A program made the position numbers and the translations under genes. DNA of 64,000 nt, from the NCBI RefSeq assembly GCF_001499855.1, contig NZ_LQIK01000009.1, positions 1 through 64,000 of the forward strand, in the 5' to 3' direction. This document shows positions 19,372 through 28,731 of this stretch, piece by piece. The stretch's first letter is position 1. Each line of letters starts with the position of its first letter. The stretch comes from Mycobacterium sp. GA-0227b (GTDB taxonomy: Bacteria; Actinomycetota; Actinomycetes; Mycobacteriales; Mycobacteriaceae). The notes beneath the pieces were generated by a model, which was not told the DNA's origin, made no database searches, and saw nothing but the letters and a program-made list of their open reading frames with translations.

Positions 19372-20244
19372 TCAAGTGACCGGGTAGATCCATGGCCGGC
19401 GGGGCAGTTCGGCCGGGTCGAAATCGGCCAGCATGCCCTCGAGGTCGCGGGCCTGCCAGCCCAACGACGCGCTGATCTGCGCGAGCGCGCGCTGGACGCC
19501 GATCTCGGCGAGGGTCACGGCGCCGTCGCGCTTGGCCAGCCGGGCGCCGTCCTCGTTGAGCACCAGCGCGACGTGGGCGTACGTCGGCTCCGGAAATCCG
19601 AGCATCCGCGCCAGGTACGCCTGGCGCGGCGAGGAAGGTAGGAGGTCGTCGCCGCGCACCACCTGGTCGATGCCCTGTGCCGCGTCGTCGACGACGACCG
19701 CGAGGTTGTACGCGGGCACGCCATCGCCCCGGCGGACCACGAAATCGTCGACGATGCCGGTGTAGTCGCCGTGCAACAGGTCGTGGATGGTGTGCACGAT
19801 CGCGTCGGTGCGCAGCCGTAACGCGGGCGCCCGTCCGATCTCGTCCCGGCGCGCCGCGCGCTCGGCGTCGGTGAGGTCGCGGCAGGTTCCCGGGTAGGCG
19901 CCCTGGGGTGCATGCGGTGCCCGCGGCGCTTGCGCGATATCCCTTCGGCTGCAATAGCATTCGTACAGCAGTCCGCGGCTCGTCAGCTCCTCGATCGCCG
20001 AGGAGTAGCGGTCGGGCTGCTCGGACTGCCACTCGACGGCGTCCCACGTCAACCCGATCGCGGCGAGGTCGGCGAGTTGCCGCCGGCCGATCTCGGTCGA
20101 GGTGCGGTCGTCGAGGTCGTCGACGCGGATCAGGAACCGGCGGCCGGAGGACCGGGCGAACAACCACGCGAGGACCGCGGTGCGCAGGTTGCCGATGTGC
20201 AGGTCGGCAGAGGGGCTCGGGGCGAACCTGCCAGCGCTCACCAC
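19372..20244 (-). CDS. gluQ: Glutamyl-Q tRNA(Asp) synthetase
   Basis: A 290-residue truncated glutamyl-tRNA synthetase. The class I signature is [13 protein letters not shown] (HIGH-like), a zinc-binding [10 protein letters not shown] pairs with YPGTC, and the KMSKS-like loop is ARLAKRDGA. There is no anticodon-binding domain, as expected for GluQ-RS, which glutamylates the queuosine base of tRNA-Asp rather than the 3' end. Together with tgt it makes a queuosine salvage and hypermodification pair. Tandem GTG codons at 20244 and 20241 could start it. Confidence 0.92.
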   Translation of the reverse strand: MVSAGRFAPSPSADLHIGNLRTAVLAWLFARSSGRRFLIRVDDLDDRTSTEIGRRQLADLAAIGLTWDAVEWQSEQPDRYSSAIEELTSRGLLYECYCSRRDIAQAPRAPHAPQGAYPGTCRDLTDAERAARRDEIGRAPALRLRTDAIVHTIHDLLHGDYTGIVDDFVVRRGDGVPAYNLAVVVDDAAQGIDQVVRGDDLLPSSPRQAYLARMLGFPEPTYAHVALVLNEDGARLAKRDGAVTLAEIGVQRALAQISASLGWQARDLEGMLADFDPAELPRRPWIYPVT

Positions 20245-20423
20245 CGAAATCTAGCCATTCGGCGCATGCCGTCGATCAACGGCGCCTGCCGCGAGGCGAT
20301 CCGGGGTACTCGCCTGAAGCGCTGGTACTTTGCTCGTGCACCGAGAAACACGGCCCTCCGCCGGCGCTCGCCGTGCCTAGGCGTCCCGGGGGCCGTGCCC
20401 GACGGACGCGAGGAGGCACGCGC

Positions 20424-21812
20424 GTGCACCCCGAAGGCTCCAGCAACCCGCAGCACGAGCCCGAGCAGGAGTCGCCGCCGGGCCAGGTGAAAAAAGCCAT
20501 CGCGGCGTCGGCCGTCGGCAACTTCACCGAGTGGTTCGACTACGGCCTCTACGCCTACGGCGTCTCCTACATCTCCGCGGCCATCTTTCCGGGCGACGGA
20601 GCCACGGCGACGCTGCTGGCGCTGATGACGTTCGCCGTCTCGTTCCTGGTCCGGCCGCTCGGCGGATTCGTCTGGGGGCCGCTCGGCGACCGACTCGGTC
20701 GACGGCGGGTCCTCGCCATCACGATCCTGGTGATGGCCGGCGCAACGCTGTGCGTCGGGCTCGTTCCCAGCTATGCCGTGATCGGGCTCTGGGCCCCCGC
20801 GCTCATGGTGATCTTGCGGATGATCCAGGGCTTCTCCACCGGTGGAGAGTACGGCGGGGCCGCGACCTTCATGGCGGAATACGCGCCGACCCGTCGTCGG
20901 GGAATGCTCGGCAGTTTCCTCGAATTCGGCACCTTGTCGGGCTTCTCGGTGGGCGCGCTGTTCATGCTCGGATTCTCGCTGGTGCTCACCGACGACCAGA
21001 TGAACGTATGGGGCTGGCGGCTGCCGTTTCTGCTCGCCGCGCCGCTCGGCCTGATCGGGCTGTATCTGCGCACCAGACTGGACGAGACGCCGGTGTTCAA
21101 GGAGTTGGCGAAGTCGGGCGAACGAGAGCGCGACGTCGGCGGCGAGTTCAAGGATCTCCTGGTCCAATACTGGGGCCCGATCCTGCGGCTGGGCGGTCTG
21201 GTCGTCGCGCTCAACGTCGTCAACTACACGCTGCTCACCTACATGCCCACCTATCTGGAGCAGTCGATCGGCCTGTCCACCGACATGTCGTTGGTCGTCC
21301 CGATCATCGGCATGCTCTCGATGATGGTGTTCCTGCCGTTCGCCGGCCTGGCGTCGGACAGGATCGGGCGCAAGCCGATCTGGTGGGTCTCCCTTATCGG
21401 GCTGTTCGTCGCGGGTATCCCGATGTTCATGCTGATGTCGACCGGCGCGGTCGGAGCCGTCATCGGCTTCGCCGTGCTGGGGTTGCTCTACGTTCCGCAG
21501 CTGGCGACGATCTCGGCCACCTTCCCGGCGATGTTCCCGACGCAGGTGCGCTATGCCGGTTTCGCGATCGCGTACAACGTGTCGACCGCGATCTTCGGTG
21601 GTACCGCGCCGGCGGTCAACGACTGGCTGGTCAACGCGACGGGCCACAACCTCGTGCCGGCGTACTACATGATGGCCGCCTGCGTCGTCGGCGCGATCGC
21701 ACTGCTCAAAATGCCGGAGACCGCGCGGTGCCCGATCAACGGCACCGAGATACCCGGCACGCCCGAAGCGCCGCCGCAGTTGGATTACGAGCTCGAGGGC
21801 AGCCGCGGCTGA
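20424..21812 (+). CDS. MHS-family MFS transporter
   Basis: A 462-residue 12-helix transporter of the metabolite:H+ symporter group (ProP/KgtP/ShiA-like). Family marks are SAVGNFTEWFDYGLYAY at helix 1, PLGDRLGRRRVL after helix 2 and GGEYGGAATFMAEYAP. The GTG at 20424 has an AGGAGG ribosome site 7 bp upstream, which decides the start. It is a single-gene unit reading away from gluQ. Substrates of relatives include proline/betaine, citrate, 2-oxoglutarate and shikimate; none can be chosen here. Confidence 0.9.
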   Translation: MHPEGSSNPQHEPEQESPPGQVKKAIAASAVGNFTEWFDYGLYAYGVSYISAAIFPGDGATATLLALMTFAVSFLVRPLGGFVWGPLGDRLGRRRVLAITILVMAGATLCVGLVPSYAVIGLWAPALMVILRMIQGFSTGGEYGGAATFMAEYAPTRRRGMLGSFLEFGTLSGFSVGALFMLGFSLVLTDDQMNVWGWRLPFLLAAPLGLIGLYLRTRLDETPVFKELAKSGERERDVGGEFKDLLVQYWGPILRLGGLVVALNVVNYTLLTYMPTYLEQSIGLSTDMSLVVPIIGMLSMMVFLPFAGLASDRIGRKPIWWVSLIGLFVAGIPMFMLMSTGAVGAVIGFAVLGLLYVPQLATISATFPAMFPTQVRYAGFAIAYNVSTAIFGGTAPAVNDWLVNATGHNLVPAYYMMAACVVGAIALLKMPETARCPINGTEIPGTPEAPPQLDYELEGSRG

Positions 21813-22238
21813 CTACAGCGGCTGCAAGCTGATCGGGTTCTCGTGCCGGCTCGCGTTGGGATCGTTGCAGGCCCCGGGTTTCGACGTGTAGGTGGCGGTG
21901 CCCGCCAGGCTGGCGGGGTCGAACGCGTACGACAGATCCCCCGGCCCGGTACTACCGTCGGGACACGTCCAGCCGTTCGGGACGTCGTGGCGCTCGACGA
22001 TCCACGGCCCGTCGGCCGCCCGGCTGATATGGGCGATCATGCCTGTGGAACTCGACACCGTCCCGGCGCAAAAGCCTTCGGGGTTGCATTGCGTGGTGAT
22101 CGCCCACGTGTTGGACGTTGCGCCGTTGACGAATCGGTAGTTGCCCTCGAGGCGTCCGTCCGCCCATGCGGGGCTTGCCAATCCGATCGCGACGCCGGCG
22201 ATTGCGGCCGCTGCTGCCGTCGCGCGTGTGAGCATCAT
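21813..22238 (-). CDS. Secreted beta-rich protein with kinase-sensor-like domain
   Basis: A 141-residue exported protein with a signal peptide ending in ASPAWA. The mature domain has the pattern LEGNYRF, W-x-I, C-x5-C-x-G-T-V, a WIVERH strand, then paired later cysteines around a LAGTATY strand. The same pattern appears twice in the extracellular part of the Ser/Thr kinase at 28728-30824, so the two probably share a small beta fold. The function is unknown. It abuts the MFS gene stop. Confidence 0.75.
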   Translation of the reverse strand: MMLTRATAAAAAIAGVAIGLASPAWADGRLEGNYRFVNGATSNTWAITTQCNPEGFCAGTVSSSTGMIAHISRAADGPWIVERHDVPNGWTCPDGSTGPGDLSYAFDPASLAGTATYTSKPGACNDPNASRHENPISLQPL

Positions 22239-22295
22239 GCAGGCAGCATCACACGTTCGGGACGCGAAGATACGCCTTCCGACGAAAGTACTTCC

Positions 22296-23360
22296 TCAGC
22301 CCAGCCCGGGGACGATGTCACCGAGCTTGAAGGTGACAGGTTGCTCGAGTTGTTCGTAGGTGCACGACCGAGGGTCCCGGTCGGGCCGCCAGCGATTGAA
22401 TTGTGCGGTGTGGCGGAATCTTTCGCCTTCCATGTGGTCGTAGCGCACCTCGACGACCAGTTCGGGTCGCAGCGGGACGAACGACAGGTCCTTGCCGGCG
22501 TTCCAGCGTGAACCCTCGTTGCGGCGGGGCGTGCGGTCGCCGGCCATGTGTGCGGCCCAGTTCCATGGGTGATCGGCGAATGTCGTTACCAGCGGCTGTA
22601 ATTCGGTGAACAGCTCGCGGCGCCGGGCCATCGGGAAAGCGCCGATGACGCCGACGGATGCGAGCGTTCCATCGTCCTTGTACAGCCCGAGCAGCAGCGA
22701 ACCGATCGCATCCTCGCCGGACTTGTGCACCCGGTAGCCGGCGACCACACAGTCGGCGGTGCGTTCGTGCTTGATCTTGAACATCACTCGCTTGTCCGGC
22801 TGATAGGTCAGTTCCAACGGCTTGGCGATGATGCCGTCGAGGCCCGCGCCCTCGAACTCGTCGAACCAGCGCTCGGCGGTGGCCAGGTCGGTGGTCGCCG
22901 GGGTGACGTGGAACGACGGCCCGGCGTCGGTGAGCGCGTCGATGAGCGCGGCGCGCCGCTCGCTGAACGGCCGGCCGGTGTAGTCGTCATCGCCGAGCGC
23001 GAGCAGGTCGAACGCGATGAACGATGCCGGGATCTGCTCGGCAAGCATGCGCACCCGGCTGGCGGCGGGATGCAGGCGTAGCTGAAGCGCCTCGAAATCC
23101 AGGCCGCGGTCGGTAGCGATGATGATCTCGCCGTCGATGACGCAGCGATCGGGTAGTTCAGCCTTGGCTGCGTCGACGACCTCGGGGAAGTAGCGGGTCA
23201 TCGGACGCTCGTTGCGACTGCCCAACTCGACCTCGTCGCCGTCACGAAAGCAGATGGTCCGGAAGCCATCCCATTTCGGTTCGTAGGAGGCGTCGGCGGG
23301 AATCGACGTGACCGGTTTGGCCAGCATCGGCGACACCGGAGGCATCACGGGCAGGTGCAT
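22296..23360 (-). CDS. ligC2: ATP-dependent DNA ligase, LigC type
   Basis: A 354-residue ATP ligase with a nucleotidyltransferase domain and OB fold only. The adenylated lysine is in EPKWDGFR (K29). Other motifs are SRNERPMTRYFPE, DGEIII, GLDGIIAKP and FKIKH. It is about 47% alike by eye to the second ligase at 25811. LigC enzymes seal nicks and act in base-excision or backup end-joining repair. The name ligC2 follows the M. smegmatis order from memory, where the copy farther from polD is LigC2. The start is ATG 23360. Confidence 0.9.
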   Translation of the reverse strand: MHLPVMPPVSPMLAKPVTSIPADASYEPKWDGFRTICFRDGDEVELGSRNERPMTRYFPEVVDAAKAELPDRCVIDGEIIIATDRGLDFEALQLRLHPAASRVRMLAEQIPASFIAFDLLALGDDDYTGRPFSERRAALIDALTDAGPSFHVTPATTDLATAERWFDEFEGAGLDGIIAKPLELTYQPDKRVMFKIKHERTADCVVAGYRVHKSGEDAIGSLLLGLYKDDGTLASVGVIGAFPMARRRELFTELQPLVTTFADHPWNWAAHMAGDRTPRRNEGSRWNAGKDLSFVPLRPELVVEVRYDHMEGERFRHTAQFNRWRPDRDPRSCTYEQLEQPVTFKLGDIVPGLG

Positions 23361-23451
23361 CCCGCCATTGTCGCAGCGAGCCCTGCGGCAGCGTAATCCC
23401 TTGTGCCACAGTGGTTTCATCAGTCACAAACAGAGCCGAGTTGTCAGTGGT

Positions 23452-23467
23452 TCGAACTAGCGTTCGG
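23452..23467. promoter_or_regulatory. LexA SOS box upstream of DUF222/HNH gene
   Basis: TCGAAC-TAGC-GTTCGG matches the mycobacterial SOS box TCGAAC(N4)GTTCGA with one mismatch at the last base. It ends 2 bp before the ATG at 23470, where LexA binding would block transcription. SOS boxes ahead of 13E12-type genes are known in M. tuberculosis. Confidence 0.75.
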
Positions 23468-23469
23468 GT

Positions 23470-24858
23470 ATGTCGTTCGAACGGATCGGTGAGCGGATCG
23501 CGGTGATGAGCCGCGAGTTGACCGGGTTGCTGGCCGAGTCGTTCGAGTCGTTGAGCACCGCCGAGCAGTTCGCGGTGGCCGCGCAGTGGGAGACGTTCAC
23601 CCGCGCGCAGGCCGCGGTGGGGCACCGGTTGGTCGCCGAGCTCGAGCGCACGCCGATCGCCGAGTTGGGTGCGCCTAGCGTGGCCTCGGCATTGACCGTG
23701 TTGTTGCGGATCTCGAAGACCGATGCGAACCGTCGGGTGCGACAGGCGCGCGAGTTGGCGCCGCGGCGGGCGATGACCGGGGAGCAGTTGGAGCCGGTGC
23801 TGGCCCGGACTGCTGCTGCGCAGGCGCGCGGGCAGATCGGTGTCGAGCATGTGCGCATCATTGGGAAGTTCTTCGCCAAGCAGATACCGGTGTCGGTGCC
23901 CTTTGACGTGCGCGAGGCCGCCGAAGCGCAGCTGGCCGATATCGCTGCCAAGCTCACCCCGGAGGAGTTGCGCGAGGCCTGTGAGCGTCTGGCCGCCTAT
24001 CTGCATCCGGACGGGGATTTCTCCGACGAGGAGCGCGCGCGTCAGCGCTGGCTGCGGTTGGGGCGCCAGCGCGCCGATGGGATGCGCGAAGTGCGCGGGT
24101 TGCTCGATCCGACGACCGGCGCGGCGTTGGAAGCCGTTCTCGCCAATGCGGCCGCGCCGGGGATGAACAACCCCGCCGACGAGAAGCCGTGTGTGGACGG
24201 CGAACCCTCACCCGAAGCGGTGTCGTCCGATACGCGGACGGTCGGGCAGCGCAATCATGATGCGTTGAGTGCGATGTGCCGGGCGTTGTTGGCGTCGGGG
24301 ACGCTGGGTAGCCATAACGGGTTGCCGGCCACGATGGTCATCACCACCACGCTGCGGGAGTTGCAATCCGGAACCGGTCACGGCGTCACCGGCGGGGGCA
24401 GCTTGGTGCCGATGAGTGAGGTGATCCGTCAAGCCTCGGCGGCCTATCACTATCTGGCGGTCTTCGACGAGCACACTGAAGAACCGCTGTATCTGGGGCG
24501 GGCCAAACGCCTGGCCACCCCCGGACAACGGCTGGTGCTCTACGCCAAAGACCGCGGCTGTACCCGGCCGGGATGTACTGCGCCGGCCTATCACTGCCAG
24601 GTGCATCACGCGGTCGCGGACTGGGCTGATGACGGTAAGACAGATATCACCGATCTGACGTTGGCCTGTGGGCCCGACAATCGGCGGGTCAAACCCGGCG
24701 GGTGGCGCACCCGAAAACGCAAAGACGGCCGCACCGAATGGCTGCCCCCACCACAACTGGACACCGGCCAAGCCCGCGTCAACAACTTCCACCACCCCCA
24801 GCGCTACCTCATCCCCGACGACGGAGACGACGAGACTGCCGACGGAGACGCCGAGTAG
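23470..24858 (+). CDS. DUF222/HNH endonuclease-like protein (13E12 family)
   Basis: A 462-residue member of the REP13E12 family. It has an N-terminal DUF222 helical domain (~1-300, including RVRQARELAPRRAM) and a C-terminal HNH nuclease module with CTRPGCTAPAYHCQVHHAVADW and LACGPDNRR. The zinc cysteines and HH pair are intact. Family members are multicopy in mycobacteria and sometimes associated with phage integration sites; their function is not established. It lies between two DNA ligase genes, is tightly preceded by an SOS box and uses a GT-rich codon style unlike its neighbours. Confidence 0.9.
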   Translation: MSFERIGERIAVMSRELTGLLAESFESLSTAEQFAVAAQWETFTRAQAAVGHRLVAELERTPIAELGAPSVASALTVLLRISKTDANRRVRQARELAPRRAMTGEQLEPVLARTAAAQARGQIGVEHVRIIGKFFAKQIPVSVPFDVREAAEAQLADIAAKLTPEELREACERLAAYLHPDGDFSDEERARQRWLRLGRQRADGMREVRGLLDPTTGAALEAVLANAAAPGMNNPADEKPCVDGEPSPEAVSSDTRTVGQRNHDALSAMCRALLASGTLGSHNGLPATMVITTTLRELQSGTGHGVTGGGSLVPMSEVIRQASAAYHYLAVFDEHTEEPLYLGRAKRLATPGQRLVLYAKDRGCTRPGCTAPAYHCQVHHAVADWADDGKTDITDLTLACGPDNRRVKPGGWRTRKRKDGRTEWLPPPQLDTGQARVNNFHHPQRYLIPDDGDDETADGDAE

Positions 24859-25003
24859 ACGCGAATGGCTCCGAGGCATCTTGAAAGTGAGCCATTTGGC
24901 GGCTGCTGGTGCCCCGATGACTTAGCCCGGTTTGGCGGGTCTACCTGAGTATGGACAGCGGGCATGTTGCAGTGCATCGGGCGCCGGAACGGATCGCGAA
25001 CGG

Positions 25004-25768
25004 ATGGACGACACCATGACGAAGCAGGAAGGTCCCGGCATTCCGTCACCATCGATGCAGCAGGACGAAATCGCGCTGCCGGAAATCGTCTCGCATGACG
25101 AATGGCAGGCCGCCCGTGAAGATCTGTTGGAAGAAGAGAAGGCGTTGATGAAGGCGCGGGATCGCCTCGCTGCAAAGCGTCGGCGGCTACCCATGACCCC
25201 CGTGCGCAACGACTACCGCTTCGTCGGGCCTGACGGCGAAGTCGACCTCCTGGGCTTGTTCGCCGGGCGGCGTCAGCTGATCGTCTACCGCTTCTTCTAT
25301 GCCCCTGATGTTGAGAACTGGCCGGACGGGGCGTGCTCGGGCTGCTCGCTTTTCGCCGACACCGTGATCCATCCAGCGCACCTGGCTGCCCGTGACACGA
25401 GTCTGGTGTTTGTCACCGCGGCCCCGCAGGAGCGCATCAGAGGGCTTCAAGCGCGGATGGGTTGGGAGCAGATTCCCTTCTTCACCCTTGTCGGCGACGA
25501 GTTCTCTCAGGACTTCGGTGTCGCGGAGATGTTCGGGCTCAACGTCTTCATCCGCGACCGCGATCGCGTCTTCCGCACCTATTTCATCAACGGGCGCGGC
25601 ATCGAGGAGATCGGTCCGGTCTGGTCGTTCCTCGACATCACACCGCTCGGCCGACAAGAAGATTGGCAGGATGTCCCGCCAGGCAGACCGCAGGGTCCCC
25701 CGTATGAATGGTGGCGCCTGCACGACAACTACGGCGACATAGTCTCCGGCGGCAATGACCGCCGATGA
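25004..25768 (+). CDS. DUF899 thioredoxin-fold protein
   Basis: A 254-residue DUF899 protein. The N-terminal helix is IVSHDEWQAARE, followed by a thioredoxin-like core with RFFYAPDVE and a C-x2-C pair in GACSGCSLFAD, then LVFVTAAPQERI and the C-terminal GPPYEWWRLHDNYGD. Members are annotated as thioredoxin family or peroxiredoxin-like, with no proven reaction. The ATG at 25004 is chosen, with another at 25016. It precedes the LigC1-PolD pair by 42 bp and may be in the same transcript. Confidence 0.8.
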   Translation: MDDTMTKQEGPGIPSPSMQQDEIALPEIVSHDEWQAAREDLLEEEKALMKARDRLAAKRRRLPMTPVRNDYRFVGPDGEVDLLGLFAGRRQLIVYRFFYAPDVENWPDGACSGCSLFADTVIHPAHLAARDTSLVFVTAAPQERIRGLQARMGWEQIPFFTLVGDEFSQDFGVAEMFGLNVFIRDRDRVFRTYFINGRGIEEIGPVWSFLDITPLGRQEDWQDVPPGRPQGPPYEWWRLHDNYGDIVSGGNDRR

Positions 25769-25810
25769 CATTGCCCGGTGTCGTCGGTCTCAATTGCCGT
25801 GGACGCAATA

Positions 25811-26908
25811 ATGGGCCGGGTGGACCTTCCGGTACTGCCGCCGCTCGAACCGATGCTGGCCAAGGCCCAGGCCAAGGTGCCACCCGAAGCGGGCGTGTGG
25901 TCCTTCGAGCCCAAGTGGGACGGCTTCCGCGCGCTGGTGTTCCGCGACGGCGACAAGGTGGTGCTGCTGTCCCGCAGCGGTAAGGACCTGGGCCGCTACT
26001 TTCCCGAGGTCCTCGAGTCGGTGCGCGAGGAACTGGCGACGCGCTGTGTGCTCGACGGTGAGATCGTCGTGCCTCGCGAGATCGGCGGCCGCATCCGGCT
26101 GGACTGGGAGTCGCTGAGTCAGCGTATCCACCCCGCCGGCAGCCGGATCAAGATGCTGTCCGAGCAGACGCCGGCCCACTTCATCGGTTTCGATGCGCTT
26201 GCCACCGGCGACACGGCGCTGATGAAGGAACCTTTCCGGGTCCGCCGCGAGGCGCTGCTCGATGCGGTGACCGATCGGCTAGCTGTTCGGGAGTCACAGT
26301 GTCACGTCACCCGCACCACCGAGGATCCCGAACTCGGCGCCCGATGGTTGGAGGAGTTCGAGGGCGCCGGGCTCGACGGTGTGATCGCCAAGCGCCTCGA
26401 CGGTCCATACCTGCCGGGCAAGCGGGAGATGGTGAAGGTCAAGCACGCCCGCGACGCCGACTGCGTGGCGATCGGGTACCGCATCCACAAGAGCGGCGAG
26501 GGCATCGGGTCGATACTGCTGGGCCTGTATCGCGACGACGGCGAACTGCAGATGGTCGGTGGCGCGGCCTCTTTCACCGCGAAGGACCGGCTCAAGCTGC
26601 TCGCCGAACTGGAGCCGCTGCGTGAGGGCGACGAGATGCGTGAAGGGGATCCCAGCCGGTGGAACTCGGCCGCCGACAAGCGGTGGATTCCGATCCGGCC
26701 GGAGAAGGTGTGCGAGGTGGCCTACGACCAGATGGAAGGCAACACCGTGGACGGAGCCGGGTCGCCGGCGACATCAGGACCCGGCCGGCGTTTCCGGCAT
26801 GCGGTGAAGTTCCGGCGCTGGCGGCCGGACCGGGATCCCAAGAGCTGCACCTTCGACCAGCTCGAGGTACCGCTGAACTACGACCTGTACGACGTTCTGG
26901 AGTCCTGA
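25811..26908 (+). CDS. ligC1: ATP-dependent DNA ligase, LigC type
   Basis: A 365-residue ATP ligase, paralogous to the one at 22296. The adenylated lysine is K35 in EPKWDGFR, followed by SRSGKDLGRYFPE, DGEIVV, GLDGVIAKR and VKVKHARDADC, with a C-terminal OB fold ending FRRWRPDRDPKSC. A Gly/Ser/Pro insert of ~12 residues precedes the last motif. A GTG at 25778 is a possible longer start. It ends 1 bp before the PolD gene, forming a ligase-polymerase operon as in M. smegmatis. Confidence 0.92.
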   Translation: MGRVDLPVLPPLEPMLAKAQAKVPPEAGVWSFEPKWDGFRALVFRDGDKVVLLSRSGKDLGRYFPEVLESVREELATRCVLDGEIVVPREIGGRIRLDWESLSQRIHPAGSRIKMLSEQTPAHFIGFDALATGDTALMKEPFRVRREALLDAVTDRLAVRESQCHVTRTTEDPELGARWLEEFEGAGLDGVIAKRLDGPYLPGKREMVKVKHARDADCVAIGYRIHKSGEGIGSILLGLYRDDGELQMVGGAASFTAKDRLKLLAELEPLREGDEMREGDPSRWNSAADKRWIPIRPEKVCEVAYDQMEGNTVDGAGSPATSGPGRRFRHAVKFRRWRPDRDPKSCTFDQLEVPLNYDLYDVLES

Positions 26909-26909
26909 A

Positions 26910-27962
26910 ATGGCAACGGCTGCTGAGGAAATCGACGTCGACGGCGTCCAGGTCCGGCTGACCAATCGCGACAAGCCCTACTTCCCGAAACTCGGCAAGG
27001 CGGGCACCAAGGGCAAGCTCTTCGAGTATTACCTGTCGGTGGCTGACCGGATGGTGATGCTGTTACGAGACCGGCCCACGCATCTGCAGCGTTTCCCCGA
27101 CGGCATCGACGGCGAGGAGATCTACCAGAAGCGGGTGCCGCAGAAGCATCCCGACTACCTGCAGACGTGCCAGGTCACCTTCCCGTCCGGCCGCACCGCC
27201 GATGCGCTCAAGGTGACCCACCCATCAGCGATCGCATGGGCGGCACAGATGGGCACGATCACGCTGCACCCGTGGCAGGTGCGGTGCCCGGACACCGAGC
27301 ATCCCGATGAGCTGCGCATCGACCTGGACCCGCAGCCCGGGACGGATTTCGGTGACGCCAGTTCGGTCGCGGTGGACGTGCTCAAACCGCTGCTCGACGA
27401 GTTGGGTCTGGTCGGCTATCCGAAGACCTCGGGCGGCCGAGGCGTACATGTCTTCCTGCGAATCAGAACCGACTGGGACTTCATCGCGGTGCGTCGTGCA
27501 GGCATCGCGCTGGCCCGCGAGGTCGAGCGCCGTGCACCCGATGCGGTCACCACTTCGTGGTGGAAGGAAGAGCGGGGTACGCGCATCTTCATCGACTACA
27601 ACCAGAACGCCAGGGACCGCACGTTCGCCTCGGCGTATTCGGCGCGCAAGACTTCGATCGCCACCGTGTCGACACCTTTGACGTGGGACGAATTGCGCAC
27701 CGCCGAGCCCGATGACTTCACGATCTCGACGGTGCCGGATTTCGTTGCGGGACGGCCCGATCCGTGGGCCGACATCGACAGCGATGCGCAATCGCTCGAA
27801 CCACTGTTGAAGATGGTGAAAGCCGACGAGGAGCGGGGACTGGGTGACCTGCCGTATCCGCCGAACTACCCGAAGATGCCCGGCGAGCCGCCGCGCGTGC
27901 AGCCCAGCAAGAAGGTCGCATCCAACTGGGACGCCGACGGTAACCCGGTGAAACCCGACTGA
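26910..27962 (+). CDS. polD1: LigD-like polymerase/primase (PolD)
   Basis: A 350-residue stand-alone polymerase domain of the LigD/AEP primase family. Catalytic aspartates lie in ELRIDLDPQPG, the KTSGGRGVHVF loop follows, and a third acidic site is in RIFIDYNQNARDRT. It adds nucleotides or ribonucleotides at gaps and ends. Directly behind the ligC1 gene, it supplies gap filling for the ligase in backup repair. There is no nuclease or ligase domain and no ku gene nearby. Confidence 0.92.
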   Translation: MATAAEEIDVDGVQVRLTNRDKPYFPKLGKAGTKGKLFEYYLSVADRMVMLLRDRPTHLQRFPDGIDGEEIYQKRVPQKHPDYLQTCQVTFPSGRTADALKVTHPSAIAWAAQMGTITLHPWQVRCPDTEHPDELRIDLDPQPGTDFGDASSVAVDVLKPLLDELGLVGYPKTSGGRGVHVFLRIRTDWDFIAVRRAGIALAREVERRAPDAVTTSWWKEERGTRIFIDYNQNARDRTFASAYSARKTSIATVSTPLTWDELRTAEPDDFTISTVPDFVAGRPDPWADIDSDAQSLEPLLKMVKADEERGLGDLPYPPNYPKMPGEPPRVQPSKKVASNWDADGNPVKPD

Positions 27963-28077
27963 CGAAAACGCGCCATCGGCCGCGATGTGCTCTTAGCATC
28001 GACAAATCGCCAGCAGATGGTCATCAATTCACATCGCCATACGGGTCTGCGTAGCCGGCCTGACGGCGGTCGCTGTA

Positions 28078-28731
28078 TTGAGCGCGCCGGTCGGCATCCC
28101 CTCCGCGGGGGCTCAATCCTGTCCCGACATCGAGGTGGTGTTTGCGCGCGGGACGGGTGACCCGCCCGGTGTGGGCGGCGTGGGACAGGCGTTCATCGAC
28201 TCGTTGCGCTCGAAAGTGGGCGGCCGATCGGTCGGCCAGTACGCGGTCAACTACGCCGCCACCATGAACTTCCTGCGAGCCGCCGAGGGCGCCGCAGACG
28301 CGAACGGTCACGTCGGATACATGACCGCGAACTGCCCGGCCACCCGGTTGGTGCTCGGCGGCTTCTCGCAGGGCGCGGCCGTCATCGACCTGATGCTCGG
28401 CGTGACTCCCGGTCTGGGAGCCATCCCCGGATTGGGTGCGATACCGGGCCTGGAGGCCGTGCCCGGCCTGGATCTCGGCGCCGTTGCCGCGCCGCTGCCT
28501 CCGCAAGCCGCCGACCATGTGGCCGCCGTCGCGGTGTTCGGCAACCCACTGGCCAAGGTCGTCGGCCCGCTGAACGCGCTCAGCCCGGTCTACGGCGGCA
28601 GGACCATCGACTTGTGCAACGCCAACGACCCGATCTGCGGCGAGGGCGATATGGACAACCGGGCCGCGCACCATCAGTACGTACCCGGAATGACCGATCA
28701 GGCAGCAACTTTCGTCGCCGGTCTCCTCTAG
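28078..28731 (+). CDS. Cutinase-like serine esterase, start damaged
   Basis: A cutinase family (CULP) protein of at least 217 residues. The nucleophile is in GGFSQGAAV, with catalytic Asp and His in LCNANDPICGEGD and AAHHQYVPG. Cysteine pairs are in place, and a GAIPGLGAIPGLEAVPGL insert is present. The coding frame upstream of the TTG at 28078 encodes a perfect signal peptide (IRVCVAGLTAVAVLSAP) back to ~28027 but has no ATG, GTG or TTG there. An ATG at 28017 is in another frame, so one extra base in the AATTC run near 28026 would explain it. It may be a pseudogene, a sequencing error or an ATT start. Confidence 0.75.
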   Translation: MSAPVGIPSAGAQSCPDIEVVFARGTGDPPGVGGVGQAFIDSLRSKVGGRSVGQYAVNYAATMNFLRAAEGAADANGHVGYMTANCPATRLVLGGFSQGAAVIDLMLGVTPGLGAIPGLGAIPGLEAVPGLDLGAVAAPLPPQAADHVAAVAVFGNPLAKVVGPLNALSPVYGGRTIDLCNANDPICGEGDMDNRAAHHQYVPGMTDQAATFVAGLL

